Assembly (NCBI GenBank): GCA_030549495.1
Contig: JAUIRK010000312.1
Location: 62,001 to 126,000, forward strand
Direction of reading: 5' to 3'
DNA: 64,000 bases
Origin: Nectonema munidae
Lineage: Eukaryota; Nematomorpha; Nectonematoida; Nectonematidae
In this document: positions 1 to 10,168 of the stretch, piece after piece
Numbering within the stretch: position 1 is the stretch's first letter
Layout: every line of letters begins with the position of its first letter
Notes under the pieces: generated by a model
Database searches by the model: none
Seen by the model: the letters and a program-made list of their open reading frames with translations, nothing else
Told to the model about the DNA's origin: nothing
Position numbers and translations under genes: made by a program

Positions 1-1049
1 AGAAATTTTGATTGAAATATTCATTATAATTAGAATAAACAATCGTGTTATTATTCATTACTACCACGTGTTAATCGTCAAGGAGGCGTTTTTAAATAGG
101 ATTCAAGACGTATACACACACACACATATTACCGGGTGAATGAGCAAGGTAAAAGGTTTTGCTTACGAAATTTAGATGAAAAATAATTCGTTCTTAATCG
201 AAAAAACGGGAGAGTAATGGAAACTCTCTTCATCCTCCAAATGAACGTATACCAAGTAGTGCTTATTTCCGGGATCCTGCATTAATTCTTGATAATATTT
301 GCTCCAGGGAAAATGCTTACTTTGGGGGATGTATCAATTTTTAGTTTATTTGAATTTTTTTATATTTTAGTGATTTAGTATTTAATTTTGTTTTTAATGC
401 AGTAATTTATATACTAGATTCAATTAAATCAGATTTATATGATAGAATAAGAACTTTACATATAAACCAATTTATAATAGAAAAAACGATATATCATATC
501 TTTTATATTACAGTTTTGTTACCCAAATTTCTTATTTTCTTTTTCTATCTTCAATTTTAATTTTGATTATTATTGAACTCTTATCCTAAATTATTATTAG
601 TGAATTTTGTTCAAACTTAAGAAAACAAACTTTTTCACGAGCACTTATTTTATTTTTGTACATAACAACCCTACTCGTTTTGAATACGAGCTCCTTTATT
701 TGTTTATTTCTTCTTTTTTCTGTTTCCACTGGTGATTTTAAATTTTCAATGTTTTGTTTCTCAAACACCTTCTCTCTAATCTTGCGCCATCTTGGTTGAT
801 AAAGTTATAAAATTTCAAATTTGTTAAAACGAGTAGAAGCATCCTCTTAACAAAACTAAACCATTTGATTGGCACTCATGGCTCTATATTTTCGTTTCAT
901 TATCACAAAAAGCATATCTTCAAAAAAGTTTCGAAAGTTCTTTTCAAATTTGAAATTTTTAATCTTATTAATATCATCATGTTTTACGTTTCATTTCCCA
1001 AATTATTCCTCACTCTACAAGCAGCAGTTGCGAATACTGTAAATCAAAC
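1..1049. other. AT-rich DNA without recognised gene
   Basis: No open reading frame here has a recognisable motif, and the stop-bounded frames are short and low-complexity. A short CA microsatellite lies at about 113-126. I see no other structure. Confidence 0.6.
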
Positions 1050-1196
1050 GAAGTTAAATTTTCGTGATTTAAGAGTAAAAAAGTTTGCGTGGTGTTATTT
1101 TCGTGAGCCATCATATGTTTTCAAAATTATCTCCATATGTTATACTCTTTTTTCTATATTCACGAGCTATATTTCCGCGGAATATCATCTTTTCCC
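1050..1196 (+). repeat. Dispersed repeat, left-hand copy
   Basis: This stretch aligns by eye with 63,755-63,900 in the same orientation. Both run through GAAGTTAAATTTT, then an AAAAAAGTT-type block, then GTGTTATTTTCG, then TTTTCAAAATTATCT. The copies are diverged with small indels. The short reading frames across both copies differ, so I read it as a non-coding dispersed repeat. Its class is unknown. Confidence 0.5.
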
Positions 1197-3051
1197 AAAA
1201 TAAGGATATCGCAAAAAGATTTACAGTATTAACGTATAAAGACAGATTTATGCATTCCTCGTAAAAAAAGATTTTTTTGAAAGGCTGAACAAATAAAAAT
1301 TTGCTTCCAGTAAACTAGCTACGTCATTGAAAACGTTCATGAACAATTTGTTCTCAAGGCAATATCAATATATTCAGAGACGAATTGCTCAGAGGCCAAA
1401 TTGACCTGCCTACGTTAAAAATATTAATGGCGTTGTGAGAGATTCGTGAGCCAAGTTCAACGTTTTTTTGTCCAGTAAATCCAAGAAATACACAGATTAG
1501 CAATAAGTAGAACGCAAAAAGAAAAAACATTAAAAGACGATAAAATCCAAGCTTACCAACAAGCAAGTAATACTTCATAGCGAGTGAACTCATTTTGGAG
1601 TGAAAGGATCTATGACATTTTTTAATGGTGGCACTACACGCTGAAGATAGATTAACAGCCTCTTTCTTTTCGTTCTTGACACATAAATCTGAGCAGTCTT
1701 AAAAGAAGAAATATTAAAAATGATGAAAAGAGTCCCTCGTTGAGGACAATTGTGACATTACTGTCCTCAAATCCAAATGGTCTGTTTTGAATATATTATT
1801 TTCGCTCTTTTTTCTTCTATTTTAAAGGAAATAAAAGTGAAAATGATAAAACATATATGAATGCAATGAAAAGTTTACTACTGTAATTTGTAATTTTCTA
1901 TATTCTTTCTCGCACTAACACAAAATTTTACACTACTTAATCTCAATTCCCTAAAATGACAGCCATCTTTCATTATATTCATGCAAAAGTTAGGATGATC
2001 TTTGAATAAAGTGCATCACGTCTATGTCTGCGTTGTTTTAAGGCTTAAGTGCAAAGGTGATGAGATATGTCAATTGACAGGATACCTAACTTTTTTAAAA
2101 TTATTATTGATAAATACACTGAAATCTCTTTGTCTTGAAGTTGGATAAGAAATGAATTTTGCAATTAAAATTTTGGATGCATATTAGACGTAGAAATCTC
2201 AGAAATCAAATGATCTATACATAGAAAACAATTTTTGAAGTTTTTTTTAATTTAATTCTGTAATATGTCAAATATTCCATTATCCCTCCATCCTTAAAAT
2301 GCTTTGATGGAAGCTCTTTTTTTAACAATAAAGAAAATTGTTTATTGTTGATACGGCCAATCAAGAAGTGAAGGGTCATTTATTCAACAAAAGTTGGAAA
2401 AAGAAGATGGGATTTATCGGTATTTTTCAAAATCTTTTTGATATCACAATAGAGATCGATTATAACGCGTGAGTGATCTTCGCTTCCGTCATATAACATA
2501 TGTTCCCTATAATTATATTTAATCTTACCCGATTGATATAAAATATGTTCACGGGTTTGTAGCTGGGACGCCATCATTCGCGTTATAATAAAAATAAGCC
2601 CCTATAAATCCTTGTTTGAAAAATTGTGTGAAATTAAAAGATCAAATAGATTAGAAAAATGGAATAACGGCAAAATAAGTGTTCAATTTGTAAAGTTCCA
2701 TTTTTAGAAAAAAGAAGAAATAGAACCGAAAATGGTATGTATGAAAAAAAAAGTATGACACACGACAACGTGATCTCCACTTCACATAGCTTATAAATAA
2801 CGTCAGCATTGTTTTGAAATGGGTTCATAATGGTCAGACTGGTGATGCAGTGGTAAGGGAAGAGGTTTTCTAGAGAGAAGAGTTTTTGTTTTGATTGTGA
2901 TATGTAGGGAGAGTTCTCTATGTTAGAGTTTTCTCTATGGGGTTGTGGATCGGAGAGAGGAAAAGAAGGACTTTGTTCTCATCTTAAGAAGAAAAATATT
3001 TGACGTAATTTTCAGGTTTATTATTATTGGAGTCAAGGTCTTCAAAAGTTT
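1197..3051. other. AT-rich DNA without recognised gene
   Basis: Only short AT-rich frames without recognisable domains occur here. Around 2,830-2,970 the strand becomes G-rich (GGTGATGCAGTGGTAAGG, then several GAGAG runs), which may be a decayed repeat. I could not assign it. Confidence 0.5.
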
Positions 3052-3180
3052 TTAACTCTTTGAGGAACAGTGGGACACCAGTGTCCAAGAAATGAAAATC
3101 GTCTGCTTTGAATAGATAAAATTCCATTGAAAAAGAAAGCTGACGAATCTTCTTCAAAATTTTGGTCTTCAAAGGGTTAA
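3052..3180. mobile_element. piggyBac-type MITE (129 bp)
   Basis: The element is bounded by TTAA at 3,052-3,055 and 3,177-3,180. The inner ends are inverted repeats (CTCTTTGA on the left, TCAAAGGG before the right TTAA). It is very similar, with the same length, to 10,040-10,168. Both contain the motif GACACCAGTGTCC and GCAGACGA/TCGTCTGC-type subterminal repeats. TTAA target duplication with a CCC-type end is the signature of the piggyBac superfamily. It is non-coding and must depend on a transposase supplied in trans. Confidence 0.8.
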
Positions 3181-4435
3181 GAATGGAAATTGGTGCAAAT
3201 ATGTTCTAAAATGTTGGCATTTTTGGTTGTAATGTCACAGAAGAATTTATCATCGATAACTCTGAGTTATTTGTTTGATTTGGTGAAGAGAAAGTGCGTG
3301 ATGAAGTTACCTTTATTAGTGTTGAGAAGGATGTTCAATAAGAGAAGGGTTTGTATTTTTCCTCTAAGGAGAATTTAATATTGTTATCCAAGGAGTTAGC
3401 GTGTGTTACGGAAGAATCTAATTGGAATTCGGAGTTAGTCCACATGAAAATTATGGAATCGACAAAATAAATTATGTGGTACTGGCGCGTACCGGAAATT
3501 AATTCTTTTACCCGCATAGCTTCAAAATTATAATTTTCAACTTTAATTTATAAATATAGCAGAGTTTAGAAAATTTTTGAAGATTCTCGAAAATATAACA
3601 TTGCATTTCAAATCAAATCGGAAAACATATAAAGCTTTTTAGTTGATAGATAAGCATAAAACATAAAATAAAGAAAAAATCAAATTAACCGTGTATTTTG
3701 AATATGTATAATATATTTATATTATAATATGATAAATATATAAATATTATTAAATGAAATGGCGTAGTTGTTGCAGGAAACTGGTTGAACCCGACTCTCT
3801 GGGAACAATAACCAGGCCTAGAAGGCAAAATGGATGATGATGATGATGATATAGTAGGTGGATATATATAATAGATTGTATTCAAATTTAGTACTGAAGG
3901 AAAAATAAAGAAAAATCTTACCGACTAACTTCACTTTAAACTTGACAAAATTGGTGGAGGCAAAATTAACCGTCATTCTATTTTCGATAAAAACGTAAAA
4001 CTTCTTTGCAAAAACTTCAGTCATTTCGTAATTATGCTCTTCAAAAAATATTAATGAAACATGAGAACTTGCATTAAAAACTGAAGATGTAAAGCCAGTT
4101 CCGTGGAACTGGAACCGGTTTTTATTTTAGTCAATTTTTTTTTAATAAATTGATTTTTTTCTTCAAAGTATATTTTATATTTTTTTAATTTACTTAAGTT
4201 TTTTATTCAATTTTTTGTGCTACGATTTATTTTTTAAATATCTCATCTCATAGTAAATCGATAATTTGGAATCATTTTGTTAAAAAAAATAAAGAGAAAT
4301 CAGAATGTAGAATTTGAAGAAAAAAAAATGTTCAAGCTTGCATAAGCTTATAAAATCCGCACATAACAATGCTAAAAATGATGATAATTCATCTTTGAAA
4401 AGGCAAAGAACAATTAAAAATTTTCTTCAAAAATG
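3181..4435. other. AT-rich DNA with GAT microsatellite
   Basis: A GAT trinucleotide run lies at about 3,832-3,850. A small palindrome (CCAGTTCCGTGGAACTGG) lies near 4,093-4,110. Nothing else is recognisable. Confidence 0.5.
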
Positions 4436-4440
4436 ATCAA

Positions 4441-4683
4441 TTGATGAAGAAGTTTGTCATTTGGCTATTAATTTTTTTAAAACTTTCTTTTGAGCTTGAA
4501 GTATTAAAAATCAAAAGCACTTTAGAAATGAAGGCAACGTTTTTTGGCTCAAGTTCTTGGTTCCTTTTGTCTGGAAAATATTCACTTCTGAAAAAATGTA
4601 CCATATTTTTAACGTCTCGCCAATGTGAATCAGCTTTTCTGATGATGAAAAATAAATACCTTAACCGACCTACATTTAAATAG
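4441..4683 (+). pseudogene. Possible hAT-like transposase fragment
   Basis: An 80-codon frame ends with a segment (SRQCESAFLMMKNKY) that resembles the C-terminal CExxFSxMKxxKSKYR-like motif of vertebrate and invertebrate hAT-derived proteins of the ZBED5/GTF2IRD2 type. The rest is hydrophobic and not recognisable. An antisense frame of similar length overlaps it, so the reading is uncertain. The clearer hAT remnant about 300 bp downstream at 4,970-5,140 on the same strand gives some support that both belong to one decayed hAT copy. Confidence 0.3.
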
Positions 4684-4969
4684 GTGCTTAATAGCACAAA
4701 GTAATATCAAATCTAATTTTGAAAATTTAGCTACTAATTTGCAAAACAAACTTAAAAATATTAAAATTTTTGTCGTTTATTATTTTTTACAAAAAATTGT
4801 TCTTCTTTTAATAAGGTGTGGGCATCGCTGGTCTGTCTATATGATGAACTTGTGCGAGAATACACGAGTAAAGTCAGCGAAACGGAGCGATGCGTACCGA
4901 AATATGCCTCAAATTCAAACTAAATTATGCAAAAGCTTTTTGAAGCAACAGTGACAAGAACAAAAAGAC

Positions 4970-5140
4970 TGGATATGCTATATAAGGCACCTCTTGTTCT
5001 TAAAGCAACTACTATAGAATCTGAACGTGTTTTTTCATCCACTGAAACCGGGTTTGCGTTTTTCGCTTTTTTACATCTCTAATAAAAACTCCTCACCCCA
5101 CAAAGCGTAATCTTGAAGAAAAATTGTGTATACAAAAGGC
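4970..5140 (+). pseudogene. hAT transposase C-terminal dimerisation remnant
   Basis: One frame reads ATTIESERVFSSTETG, matching the hAT dimerisation signature (A-T-S/T-x-x-S/A-E-R-x-F-S). After a frame break, a segment reading LLTPQSVILKKNC fits the SLxPxxVxxLxFLxxN block that normally follows in this domain. There are stops and a frame shift within about 60 codons, so it is dead. The same signature occurs independently at 36,860-36,960 and 54,840-54,970. Confidence 0.65.
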
Positions 5141-5700
5141 TATAAAACCGAGTACGTAGTTTTTTTCTTCCAAAAAGTGTATTGAAACAAAATTGAATTT
5201 TTTTATTCACAAAATAACTGTTTAAAGTTTTGAAAGGAAACTTTGTTCTTTTTCTCTAAGAAACATTGGAGTGATTGAAAGTCATACAATATCTTATTTT
5301 TCCAAATTAATTTTTTTTAAAGAATTTAAAAGCTAGAAATTATTGAAAAGCAAATATTTTTATTCATTTTTCATTAAATAAATTTTTAAATGTATATTTA
5401 GTTTCAATACTATTAGTACGCACTAGACGTGCCTGCTTTTTCAATGGAATTTTCTACATCCAAAGTGGACGATTATCATTTATTGGAAGACTGGTGTAGC
5501 CACACTGTTCCTCAAAGTGTTAGAAACGAATACATATTTCATGAAATAGAAATCAGATGCAGTATCAAATAAACTCTCATTCTTTATGCCTCCTATTATT
5601 TTGAAATTATTCTGAGAACAGACGGTTCCATTTTAAAATAGTGAAAATTGCTTTATTAGTTTATTCTGACTCCTTTCTCTCTTATTAATTTTGAGTAAAA
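5141..5700. other. AT-rich DNA without recognised gene
   Basis: I see nothing identifiable here beyond poly-T/poly-A-rich sequence. Confidence 0.5.
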
Positions 5701-5855
5701 GGTATGGTGCAGCGGGTGTATTTTCATTGACAAGGCACTGATATACCGCTTATGTCAAACTATGAACAAAATGGTATCGATGAGAAATCGAATTCAGAGG
5801 CTTCCGTGCTGAGTCCATCATCTCAACCAATCTGCCATGCCACCCATAGAGTATG
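5701..5855 (-). repeat. tRNA-derived SINE, family A copy 1
   Basis: Read on the minus strand, this has a tRNA-like head with the A-box region TGGCAGATTGG and a degraded B box (AATTCGATTTC). It is followed by a body that aligns with the better-preserved copy at 52,984-53,124. The right end on the plus strand is interrupted by the hAT element that starts at 5,864. Confidence 0.7.
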
Positions 5856-5863
5856 CTGTAGGG

Positions 5864-6247
5864 CAGGGGTCGGGAATCTATGGCTCGCGAGCCGGGCATG
5901 GCTCTTTTGATGACTGCATCTGGCTCTCCGATAAATTAGGTGGCCTTCAGGATGCGATAATGCATATCCTTCTTGCCAATTCTACACTCTCTTAATTTCG
6001 TCATCATTACGAATCACAACGACACAAATAAAGCTAATGATGATGCAGACTTTGTTAATTAATAAATAACTTCGATAAAACAATGTTGTTTAAAATAAAT
6101 TCAGAGTGTTTTTATACTATAAAATTGTTGGTCTTCCTTTTCCATTTAGTTGTAATCAGTATTTAAAAATATACATGGCTCTCAGAGGATTAGATTTTAA
6201 AATATGTCTTTTTGGGCTCTTTTAGTCAAAAAGGTTCCCGGCCCCTG
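5864..6247. mobile_element. Non-autonomous hAT element (384 bp), perfect 8-bp TSD
   Basis: The left terminus reads CAGGGGTCGGGAA and the right terminus, in reverse complement, CAGGGGCCGGGAA. The element is flanked by a perfect 8-bp direct repeat, CTGTAGGG, at 5,856-5,863 and 6,248-6,255. An 8-bp duplication with CAGGGG ends is diagnostic of hAT. The subterminal palindrome GGCTCGCGAGCC followed by GGCTCTTTTGATG and CATCTGGCTCTC is a pattern I associate with hAT families spread across animals. It has no coding capacity. It sits inside the SINE plus 440-bp unit that recurs uninterrupted at about 8,185-8,815, so it inserted after that unit was duplicated. Confidence 0.9.
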
Positions 6248-6261
6248 CTGTAGGGGACACG

Positions 6262-6705
6262 TCAGTTTTTGTTGAAGCTCTATAACTTTTTCTGATAGAC
6301 TTTTTTTCCTTAAAAGTTATTATAAAAGGCAAATCATTGCAAAATGTTAACAGTTATTATACTTTTTGTAGATTTTTGTAGCTTGTATAATGAAATAATG
6401 CGATCTTAATTTTTTGTTTTATTTTTGTTTGCACAATTATAACTTCGTTTTATACCATTGCCCTTAAATCAATCACATTTTTTCATATAAACATCACAGG
6501 TTGTCTAGTAGACTCTTTGCCTTTAGACTACATTCACTAATATAAAACTATACAACCTTCAGTTATTTGTTTTCTCTATGAATCAAATATCCTTTCATCA
6601 ATTCCTGTAATGTGCCTGGTAGACTACCTCATTTTTCAAATGAAAAGCCTATTCCACCCCTAACAATTTTGGATTTTTTTAAACTAGTGTATATTCGATG
6701 GTTGT
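6262..6705 (+). repeat. Direct repeat copy A (about 440 bp)
   Basis: From GTTGAAGCTCTATAAC to AAACTAGTGTATAT this segment matches 8,322-8,815 almost base for base. A third, partial copy lies at 44,440-44,660. Shared landmarks are TCTAGTAGACTCTTT, GTGCCTGGTAGACTAC and AACAATTTTGGATTTTT. It has no coding capacity. It seems to be the internal or 3' part of the dispersed element seen with both ends at 7,693-9,045. Confidence 0.8.
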
Positions 6706-7692
6706 AGGTAAAAATGCCCCGGAAAAAATGCAAAAGATTAAAAATCATTGCAATAGATTAAAAGTTGTTATTTAAAAAAACTAATTATTTTAAAAACAAG
6801 TTAACAAATCGTTGTTTGATTTGCCTGCCTCTGTTGTGAATGATACATGCTTTCCATACATTTTCAAACAGTCTTTTTTTCACCTTACCATGTTTTTATC
6901 AATCCCTTGAAATTTTGAAACAGTTCTTGATAAGATTTTTAATTCTTTTATAAATTTAATATAAAAAAAGAGATCTTTTTATATTGAAAGCTTTTTTTCA
7001 TTTAAGCCAAATACCATTAAAATTTTCAACATATTTTTCGAATTTTTGAATACCAAATAATTATGCGCTATCTTTAAATTTCTCATATTGTCCGGGATTA
7101 CGTCAAGAATGACTTAATTAAGATATTAAAAGACATCACATTGACATTAAATTTTGTTAGCTCAACATTATTTTTTTTAAATTATTTTTTAAACGATGAC
7201 ATCAACGGTTTCTTTTAAGATATAAAAATCAATTAATTTAATTAATTTGTTTGAAATTTTTTGTTGCGAAAAAAATTAAGTAGAATGTACAAATATAAAA
7301 TAAAATTTTAGATGGCCTAAAATCAAAATAAGTAAAATAAATTAAAAAAAATATAAGTCAAAAATTTTATAAAATTTGAAGAAAATGAATCAAGCAAAAA
7401 AGTAAATTTAAAAAAGTTGTGAATTAGCCTATTAAAAAATTCTAAAAACAAATTTCCGAAAAACTAATTAAAATAATTCTAAAATTAAAAAAAATTTGAA
7501 AGATATTTATGCTCAACTCTAATCCACGATGTTCCAACTTGCAAATATAAATAATAATTTGTTAATAATAATTACCGACTGGTCGGTGTTCGACTTAAGT
7601 TCTTATCGGTGCATCTCTAGTTTCATGCATATTTTTAAGTGTCCACTATTCTAAACAAGCAACTTATACCTTATATCAGTGTTAATTTACAT
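6706..7692. other. AT-rich DNA with an isolated hAT-like right terminus
   Basis: Most of this stretch is very AT-rich and anonymous. Near 7,565-7,621 the sequence ACCGACTGGTCGGTG...ATCGGTGCATCTCTAG resembles the right end of a hAT MITE whose inverted end would read TAGAGATGCACCGAT. I could not find a matching left end or a target duplication, so only the terminus is called. Confidence 0.35.
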
Positions 7693-8184
7693 CAGGGGCG
7701 CACCCGCGCGGTGGGGGCGAAAAGCCTATTTAAATTTATTGAAAACTTAAGTTACGCCTGCTAAATCTCTCCTTCTCTTTCTGCTAAATCTCTCTCTGGT
7801 CTCTCTTTAACCAAAAAGAAAAAAGATGGACAAACTCAATTTTAATCTAAAATTATCTTGATAGTGACTAAATTCTCACATATTGGCTAACCCCCCAAAA
7901 TTTTTTTGATTTTTTTAAACTAGTGTATATGCGTTATGTAATTAAAATATTTTCGCTGGAAGTATAGTTTTTAAATTTCATCAATTTTGTAAAAAAAAAT
8001 ATAAACTAGTCTTATAAATTTAGGTATGCGCTGAATATCCTCTATTTTTAAGGATTGCTTGAATATTTAGTCTCCCGTGGTATTTCCAGACGAGTAATTT
8101 TGAAAATTGCAACAAAAAAAATTCGTCCCCCAATAATTTTGAGGATGTGCTATTGGTAGTTCAAATTAATGGTTATTCATATGA

Positions 8185-8256
8185 CGCTGTGTTGAATCGA
8201 GCCCAGAGGCTTCCGTGCTAATTCTATCATCTCAACCAACCTGCCATGCCACCCAT
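8185..8256 (-). repeat. tRNA-derived SINE, family A fragment
   Basis: On the minus strand this matches the tRNA-like head of the SINEs at 5,701-5,855 and 52,984-53,124: GGTGGCATGGCAGGTTGG, then GGCTCGATTCAAC as a degraded B box. The body is missing. Confidence 0.6.
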
Positions 8257-8321
8257 AGAGTACGTTGTAATGGATACGTCAAATTAATTTTCAGAAAATT
8301 AAGTTATGCTGTAAAATTTTT

Positions 8322-8815
8322 TAGTTTTTATTGAAGCTCTATAACTTTTTCTGATGGGCTTTTTTTCCTTAAAAGTTATTATAAAAGGCAAATCATTGCA
8401 AAATGTTAAAAGTTATTTTACCTTTTGTAGATTTTTGTAGCTTGTATCAATTTAGCTTTTAAACTATTTTTGAATGATGCTGAGAAAAATGAAATAATGC
8501 GATCTTAATTTTTGTTTTATTTTTGTTTGCACAATTATAACTTCATTTTATACCCTTGCCCCTGAATCAAGCACATTTTTTCATATAAACATCGCATGGT
8601 GTCTAGTAGACTCTTTGCCTTTAGACTACATTCACTCATATAATACTATCCAACCTTCAGTTATTTGTTTTCAGTTGTTTTCTCTATGAATCAAATATCC
8701 TTTCATCAATTCCTGTAATGTGCCTGGTAGACTACTTCATTTTCAAATGAAAAGCCTATTCCACCCCCCCCCCCCCCCCAACAATTTTGGATTTTTTTAA
8801 ACTAGTGTATATTCT
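8322..8815 (+). repeat. Direct repeat copy B (about 490 bp)
   Basis: This is the second copy of the unit at 6,262-6,705. It differs by an extra segment near 8,447-8,490, a short duplication near 8,660-8,680, and a C homopolymer expanded to 16 bases at about 8,764 where copy A has only CCCC. It is preceded by a SINE fragment as in copy A, which indicates duplication of SINE and tail together. Confidence 0.8.
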
Positions 8816-9045
8816 GCAAATTTAACTAAAATATTTTCGCTGAAAGTATAGTATTTAAATTAACCAATTTTGTAAAAAAATATAAAGTAGTCTTATAAAT
8901 TTAGGACTTTAGGTATACGTTGAATACACTTTATTTTAAAGGATTGCTTGAATATTTGGTCTCCCGTGGTATTTCCAGACAACTAATTTTGAAAATTGCA
9001 ACAAAAAAATTTCGCCCCCAATAATTTCGAGGATGTGCGCCCCTG

Positions 9046-9646
9046 ATATATATATAGTAACGTAGCAAGAAATTTATATTTGGAGGCAGTGCCGGGTCTA
9101 CCAAGTGCGGGGCCTGTAGCAGATCGATTAAATTATCAAATGATAGTCAGGTAAAGTAAATTTTTTTTTTATAAAAATTGATCTAGATTCTACAAAAAAG
9201 ATAAAAAAAACCACTAAATTCAAGAGTAAAAATTGATTTTAAGGAGGAAATTTAAAAGAAGAATTGAAGAAAACTAAAAGATATTACAAAAAGTCAAAAA
9301 AAAAAATTTTCCGACTAAGCGCGGGGCCTGTAGCAATATGCATTTTTACCTACCGGCTTTGTCTAAAATTAAAGCATCAAATGTTGCTTATAACAACTCT
9401 TCTTTGTGTTTATAAGCTTTCTCTACTTGTGTCCTATTCTTTGTTTAGATTTTATCATAGTCAATATTTCTTATCTTTAATAAAAAAATGGGGGCAGATG
9501 TTGTGCACCCACGGTTAGTATATAATTCAATCAAATGCTGAAGTTATGTAGAAAAAATCATAACTTTGACATTTTCCAATAATTTTCCCATAAATAAAAA
9601 TTAATTTTGCTAGTTAAAAAATATACTATACTTTTTTTATTTTTGT
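9046..9646. other. Decayed repeats with GCGGGGCCTGTAGCA motif
   Basis: The motif GCGGGGCCTGTAGCA occurs twice in direct orientation (about 9,098 and 9,318), in a context beginning CAGTGCCGGGTCTACCAAG. This suggests a truncated repeat family. A related GGGCCCATAA...GCAGGGCCCTGG stretch appears near 10,374-10,410. The 84-codon frame across 9,264-9,518 is lysine-rich low-complexity sequence and I do not call it a gene. Confidence 0.35.
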
Positions 9647-9784
9647 TTAACCCATTTAAGACCAAGCAAAGCAGACGATAACTAAAAAAACGCAGACGAT
9701 TTATATTCAAAGTCATTGAAAAAAGCAGACGAAGATGAAATTACTTATGTTCCAAAATAGGAACATTGGTCGTAAATGGGTTAA
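9647..9784. mobile_element. piggyBac-type MITE (138 bp)
   Basis: TTAA flanks lie at 9,647-9,650 and 9,781-9,784. Ends read CCCATTTAAGACCAA on the left and CCCATTTACGACCAA in reverse complement on the right. The interior holds three GCAGACGA motifs. The whole unit is nearly identical to the reverse complement of 50,306-50,443, which has the same length. The right end contains GGAACATTGG, also found at the right end of the full piggyBac element at 38,315-40,672. Confidence 0.85.
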
Positions 9785-9908
9785 ACCCGTTAACGACCAA
9801 AATAATCAGACGATATCTAATGTAAAGCAGAAGATTTGTATTAAAGAGCTTTGATAAACGCAGACGATTTTATTTTTGTAAAGTCGACTGTGGGCGTTAA
9901 CGGGTTAA
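9781..9908. mobile_element. piggyBac-type MITE abutting its neighbour
   Basis: This element shares the TTAA at 9,781-9,784 with the MITE on its left and ends with TTAA at 9,905-9,908. The ends read CCCGTTAACG on both sides, with one extra A after the left TTAA, and the interior again carries CAGACGAT motifs. It is a related but distinct subfamily, apparently inserted into the TTAA of the adjacent MITE or the reverse. Confidence 0.75.
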
Positions 9909-10039
9909 GGTGATTATGTAACCAATTTTTATAAAAATTTTATTCTTCTAATTTTAAATATTATTGAATTTCAGATCCATATGATCAAGGTCTATGGAAA
10001 AAAAATTAGAATATTAATAATTTTTTACTTATTACTTTA

Positions 10040-10168
10040 TTAACCCTTTGAGAACCAGTGCGACACCAGTGTCCCAGGAAATGAAAATCGTCTGCTTTGA
10101 ATATATAAAATTCCATTGAAAAAGAAAGCAGACGAATCGTCTTCAAAATTTGGGTCTTCAAAGGATAA
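10040..10168. mobile_element. piggyBac-type MITE (129 bp)
   Basis: The left end is TTAACCCTTTGAGAACCAG and the right end TCTTCAAAGGATAA, so the right TTAA has decayed to ATAA. It matches 3,052-3,180 over its whole length, including GACACCAGTGTCC and GCAGACGAATCGTCTTC. Confidence 0.8.

Larger units (their letters stand above)
7693..9045. mobile_element. Composite DNA element with CAGGGGCGCAC ends
   Basis: The left end reads CAGGGGCGCACCC and the right end, in reverse complement, CAGGGGCGCACATCC, giving a matching terminal inverted repeat. Two internal blocks are each present twice in direct orientation (7,890-8,150 and 8,790-9,035; landmarks AATATTTTCGCTG, GTATTTCCAGAC, AATTTTGAAAATTGCAAC). 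The two blocks flank a SINE and repeat copy B, so this may be two copies of one short element around a duplicated unit. A 16-base C run lies at about 8,764. No transposase is present and the target duplication is unclear. Related ends occur near 31,300, 44,250, 44,440 and 56,971. Confidence 0.55.

Noticed and set aside
865..1203. 112-codon frame near the left end
   Set aside because: It has no recognisable domain, it is Phe/Ile/Lys-rich AT-driven sequence, and it overlaps a dispersed repeat also seen at 63.75 kb, so I do not call it a gene.
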